Below, one piece after another: positions 13,087-14,470 of a stretch of DNA of 14,470 bases (position 1 is the stretch's first letter; every line of letters starts with the position of its first letter). Origin of the DNA: Chloroflexota bacterium (GTDB taxonomy: Bacteria > Chloroflexota > Dehalococcoidia > Lucifugimonadales > JADFKI01); assembly GCA_022565015.1 (NCBI GenBank), contig JADFKI010000061.1, positions 1-14,470 of the forward strand, written 5' to 3'. The position numbers and the translations under genes were made by a program. A model generated the notes under the pieces. The model searched no databases. It had not been told where the DNA came from and was given only the letters and a program-made list of their open reading frames with translations.

Positions 13087-13806
13087 TCATTGGCCGAGGC
13101 TGGTTGGCTCCGTCGCACCTTCCGAACCTTCGGGGTCATCAAGCTCGTTCCAATCGCCGCGGCGTCTTCGTCGAAAGTGGCCAAAAGTGGCATAGACCAG
13201 CACCATCGCGGAGAGGATTCCTATGCCCATGGTCATGACCATGTCGCCATAGTAGGTGAGATTCAGCGCCATGAGCGTGCTATAGCCAAAGACTACGTTG
13301 AGCAGCGACGAGTAGGGCATCTTCTGTCCGCCCAGAGAGATAATCGTTGACACCACCACCGCCGCGAACCCGAATACTGGGAAAACGGCGATTATGATTC
13401 CGGCAAGCGTCGCCATCCCGTCTCCCCCACGGAAGCCCGTAAATACAGACCTCCAGTGACCGATGATCGCCGCCCCCGCGGGGATCATAAGCCACAGGCC
13501 GCTAACGCCTAGAAGCTTGGCCACGATGATCGCCAACGCTCCCTTGCCGATGTCCCCTAGAAGAACAAAGCCGCCCGGCAGGTTGCCAACATGCCGCCGG
13601 ACGTTCGACGCGCCCGTAAGGCCTGTGCCCACCGAAAAAACGTCGACGCCGTGCCGCTTTCCGATATAACTGGCAATAGGCAACGCGCCAAGCACATAGC
13701 CTATGAGCGTTGCGACAAAAAGAGTAGGCATGTCGGAGAACAGTCCACCCAAGATCGTAACCTGCCCTTTTTCATTCGAGACTTCGCCAAATAGATTATA
13801 AGGCAT
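13087..13806 (-). CDS. PlsY-like glycerol-3-phosphate acyltransferase family membrane protein
   Basis: PlsY transfers an acyl group from acyl-phosphate to glycerol 3-phosphate at the inner membrane, the first step of phospholipid synthesis. This 239-residue protein has the PlsY layout: about five to six membrane helices, ALPIASYIGKRHGVD (41-55) and GTGLTGASNVRRH (60-72) as motif 1, LGDIGKGALA (83-92), and GHWRSVFTGFRGGDGMAT (116-132) as motif 2. It departs from the family at key spots: motif 1 has GTGLTGASN instead of GSGNxGATN, and motif 2 has GGDG instead of GGKG (Asp129 for Lys). The expected third motif is weak (YSSLLNVVFG). The acidic, hydrophilic tail (about 211-239) is longer than usual. 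The start is uncertain: the ATG at 13806 has no ribosome site, and an ATG at 13731 just before helix 1 is an alternative. It may be a diverged paralogue and not the housekeeping enzyme. Confidence 0.82.
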   Translation of the reverse strand: MPYNLFGEVSNEKGQVTILGGLFSDMPTLFVATLIGYVLGALPIASYIGKRHGVDVFSVGTGLTGASNVRRHVGNLPGGFVLLGDIGKGALAIIVAKLLGVSGLWLMIPAGAAIIGHWRSVFTGFRGGDGMATLAGIIIAVFPVFGFAAVVVSTIISLGGQKMPYSSLLNVVFGYSTLMALNLTYYGDMVMTMGIGILSAMVLVYATFGHFRRRRRGDWNELDDPEGSEGATEPTSLGQ

Positions 13807-14051
13807 ATGGGGACGGCATGGGAATGGTAGAGACCCTTACTTATTGAACTCATGAGCACCAAATAGTTACCAATTTCACATATTACCGGTCCAGGTGGCG
13901 CCGGCGGCGAATATCGAACCCGGTTACTCCAGGCTGTCCGTATGAGTCGTGATTGAGTAATATGGGACTCACCCGATATCGGTCAGATCAGACCGCCTCA
14001 AGTGTTGGCCCGCCCAGACCGCAAGGAATCAGACGAACAGGAGCGTATATC
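13807..14051. other. Divergent intergenic region between the plsY-like and agmatinase-family genes
   Basis: No gene is seen in these 245 bases. Structures present: a perfect palindrome CCGATATCGG (13973-13982); an overlapping inverted repeat CGGTC-N6-GACCG (13980-13995), centred about 64 bp before the agmatinase start; and TGAGTC/GACTCA (6-bp arms, 17-nt spacer) a little upstream. On the - strand, about 13903-13925, a GGGTTCGATA segment followed by a GC-rich stretch and GCCACC resembles the 3' end of a tRNA or tmRNA, but the T-stem does not pair properly. Confidence 0.4.
13973..13995. promoter_or_regulatory. Candidate operator palindromes upstream of the agmatinase-family gene
   Basis: CCGATATCGG is a perfect 10-bp palindrome. 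It shares its last three bases with CGGTC-AGATCA-GACCG, a 5-bp inverted repeat of operator size. Both sit 57 to 79 bp before the GTG start, where a repressor or activator of the gene would act. No promoter boxes are clear. Confidence 0.35.
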
Positions 14052-14470
14052 GTGCCCGATTTGCAGGGTCCGGAATATCAGCCGGCATACATGGGTATAT
14101 CGACCTACATCCATGCCCCGTTCGCCCTTACGGCAGAGGAGCTACGGGAGATGCAGGCCGACGTGGCGGTATTGGGCGCGCCCGTCGACATGGGTGTCGT
14201 CAACCGGCCCGGAGCGAGGTTCGGCCCGCGCGCCATCCGTCAGGCCGCGTACTTCGGCAACCCCAACGACAAGCTCTATCACATGGGCCTGGACGTGTAT
14301 CCCACTCAGGTGCTCAAGGTCGTGGATTTCGGCGATGCCAACTGCCCGCCAAGCTCCCTTGAATTGAGCCACGACGCTATACGGCTGAAGGTGACTCAGG
14401 CCCTTCAGGCGGGAGCCATACCAATTATACTGGGAGGGGACCACTCCATCACCCTGCCCGGCGCGACGGC
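14052..14470 (+). CDS. Agmatinase/ureohydrolase family enzyme, N-terminal part (3' end outside window)
   Basis: The 139 codons in the window encode the first part of an arginase/agmatinase-fold enzyme. Such enzymes use a two-manganese centre to split guanidino compounds (agmatine, arginine or related) into urea and an amine. Family marks are VAVLGAPVDMGVVNRPGARFGPRAIRQA (38-65), VVDFGDANCPP (about 90-100) and ILGGDHSITLPG (126-137), where His131 of GGDHS is the first metal ligand. The start is GTG at 14052, with AGGAG (14039-14043) 8 nt upstream. An in-frame upstream reading from about 14002 has no such support. The N-terminal YMGISTYIHAPFA is as expected for agmatinase-like proteins. Substrate choice (agmatine, guanidinobutyrate, guanidine and others) depends on residues outside the window, so no gene symbol is given. 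Confidence 0.9.
   Translation, partial: MPDLQGPEYQPAYMGISTYIHAPFALTAEELREMQADVAVLGAPVDMGVVNRPGARFGPRAIRQAAYFGNPNDKLYHMGLDVYPTQVLKVVDFGDANCPPSSLELSHDAIRLKVTQALQAGAIPIILGGDHSITLPGAT

Noticed and set aside
1..14470. CRISPR arrays, insertion sequences, prophage or defence genes.
   Set aside because: No regularly spaced repeats, transposase or integrase motifs, or known defence domains were seen on either strand.

Overview
The window is about 14.5 kb of ordinary-looking bacterial chromosome, moderately GC-rich, densely coded and using both strands. It holds 13 protein-coding genes that I can support. The first (ftsH) and the last (an agmatinase-family gene) are cut by the window edges. Several features suggest a free-living heterotroph of the Chloroflexota, possibly marine SAR202/Dehalococcoidia-like: an enolase-superfamily sugar-acid dehydratase, a thiolase, two MFS transporters, a lone Lrp/AsnC ligand-binding-domain protein and frequent GTG/TTG starts. 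This is an inference from gene style only; there is no rRNA or other marker gene.

Layout from left to right. (1) The 3' end of ftsH (+) meets a small coiled-coil gene (-), with an intrinsic terminator between them that could serve both. (2) A class V (alanine/serine-glyoxylate type) aminotransferase (-) is divergent from a pair of + strand genes: an MFS carrier of the monocarboxylate/OFA style and an extended SDR resembling L-threonine 3-dehydrogenase. (3) A second MFS transporter, a two-CBS-domain protein and an acetyl-CoA acetyltransferase follow, all on the - strand but each with its own intergenic region. The region upstream of the CBS gene carries two near-identical GTGA-N6-TCAC palindromes. 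(4) selB (+), the selenocysteine elongation factor, is followed 37 bp later by an unrecognised 173-aa gene. (5) A small zincin-type metallopeptidase gene (-) is divergent from a galactonate-dehydratase-like enolase-superfamily gene (+), which has a good sigma70-type promoter. (6) A 77-aa stand-alone RAM-domain gene (+) has its own promoter. (7) A divergent plsY-like gene (-) is followed by the 5' part of an agmatinase/ureohydrolase gene (+).

Functional ties are loose. The aminotransferase, TDH-like SDR, thiolase and agmatinase fit amino-acid and short-chain acyl catabolism. The two MFS carriers and the enolase-superfamily enzyme fit uptake and use of organic acids or sugar acids. selB implies that selenoproteins exist elsewhere in the genome. 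I found no CRISPR array, transposase, prophage, defence island, tRNA or rRNA. No stretch longer than 300 bases lacks a gene; the longest gaps (about 230 to 280 bases) are covered below. I do not see a clearly novel multi-gene system. The observations most worth following are the tandem palindromes at the CBS gene, the altered motifs in the PlsY homologue, and the unknown gene behind selB.
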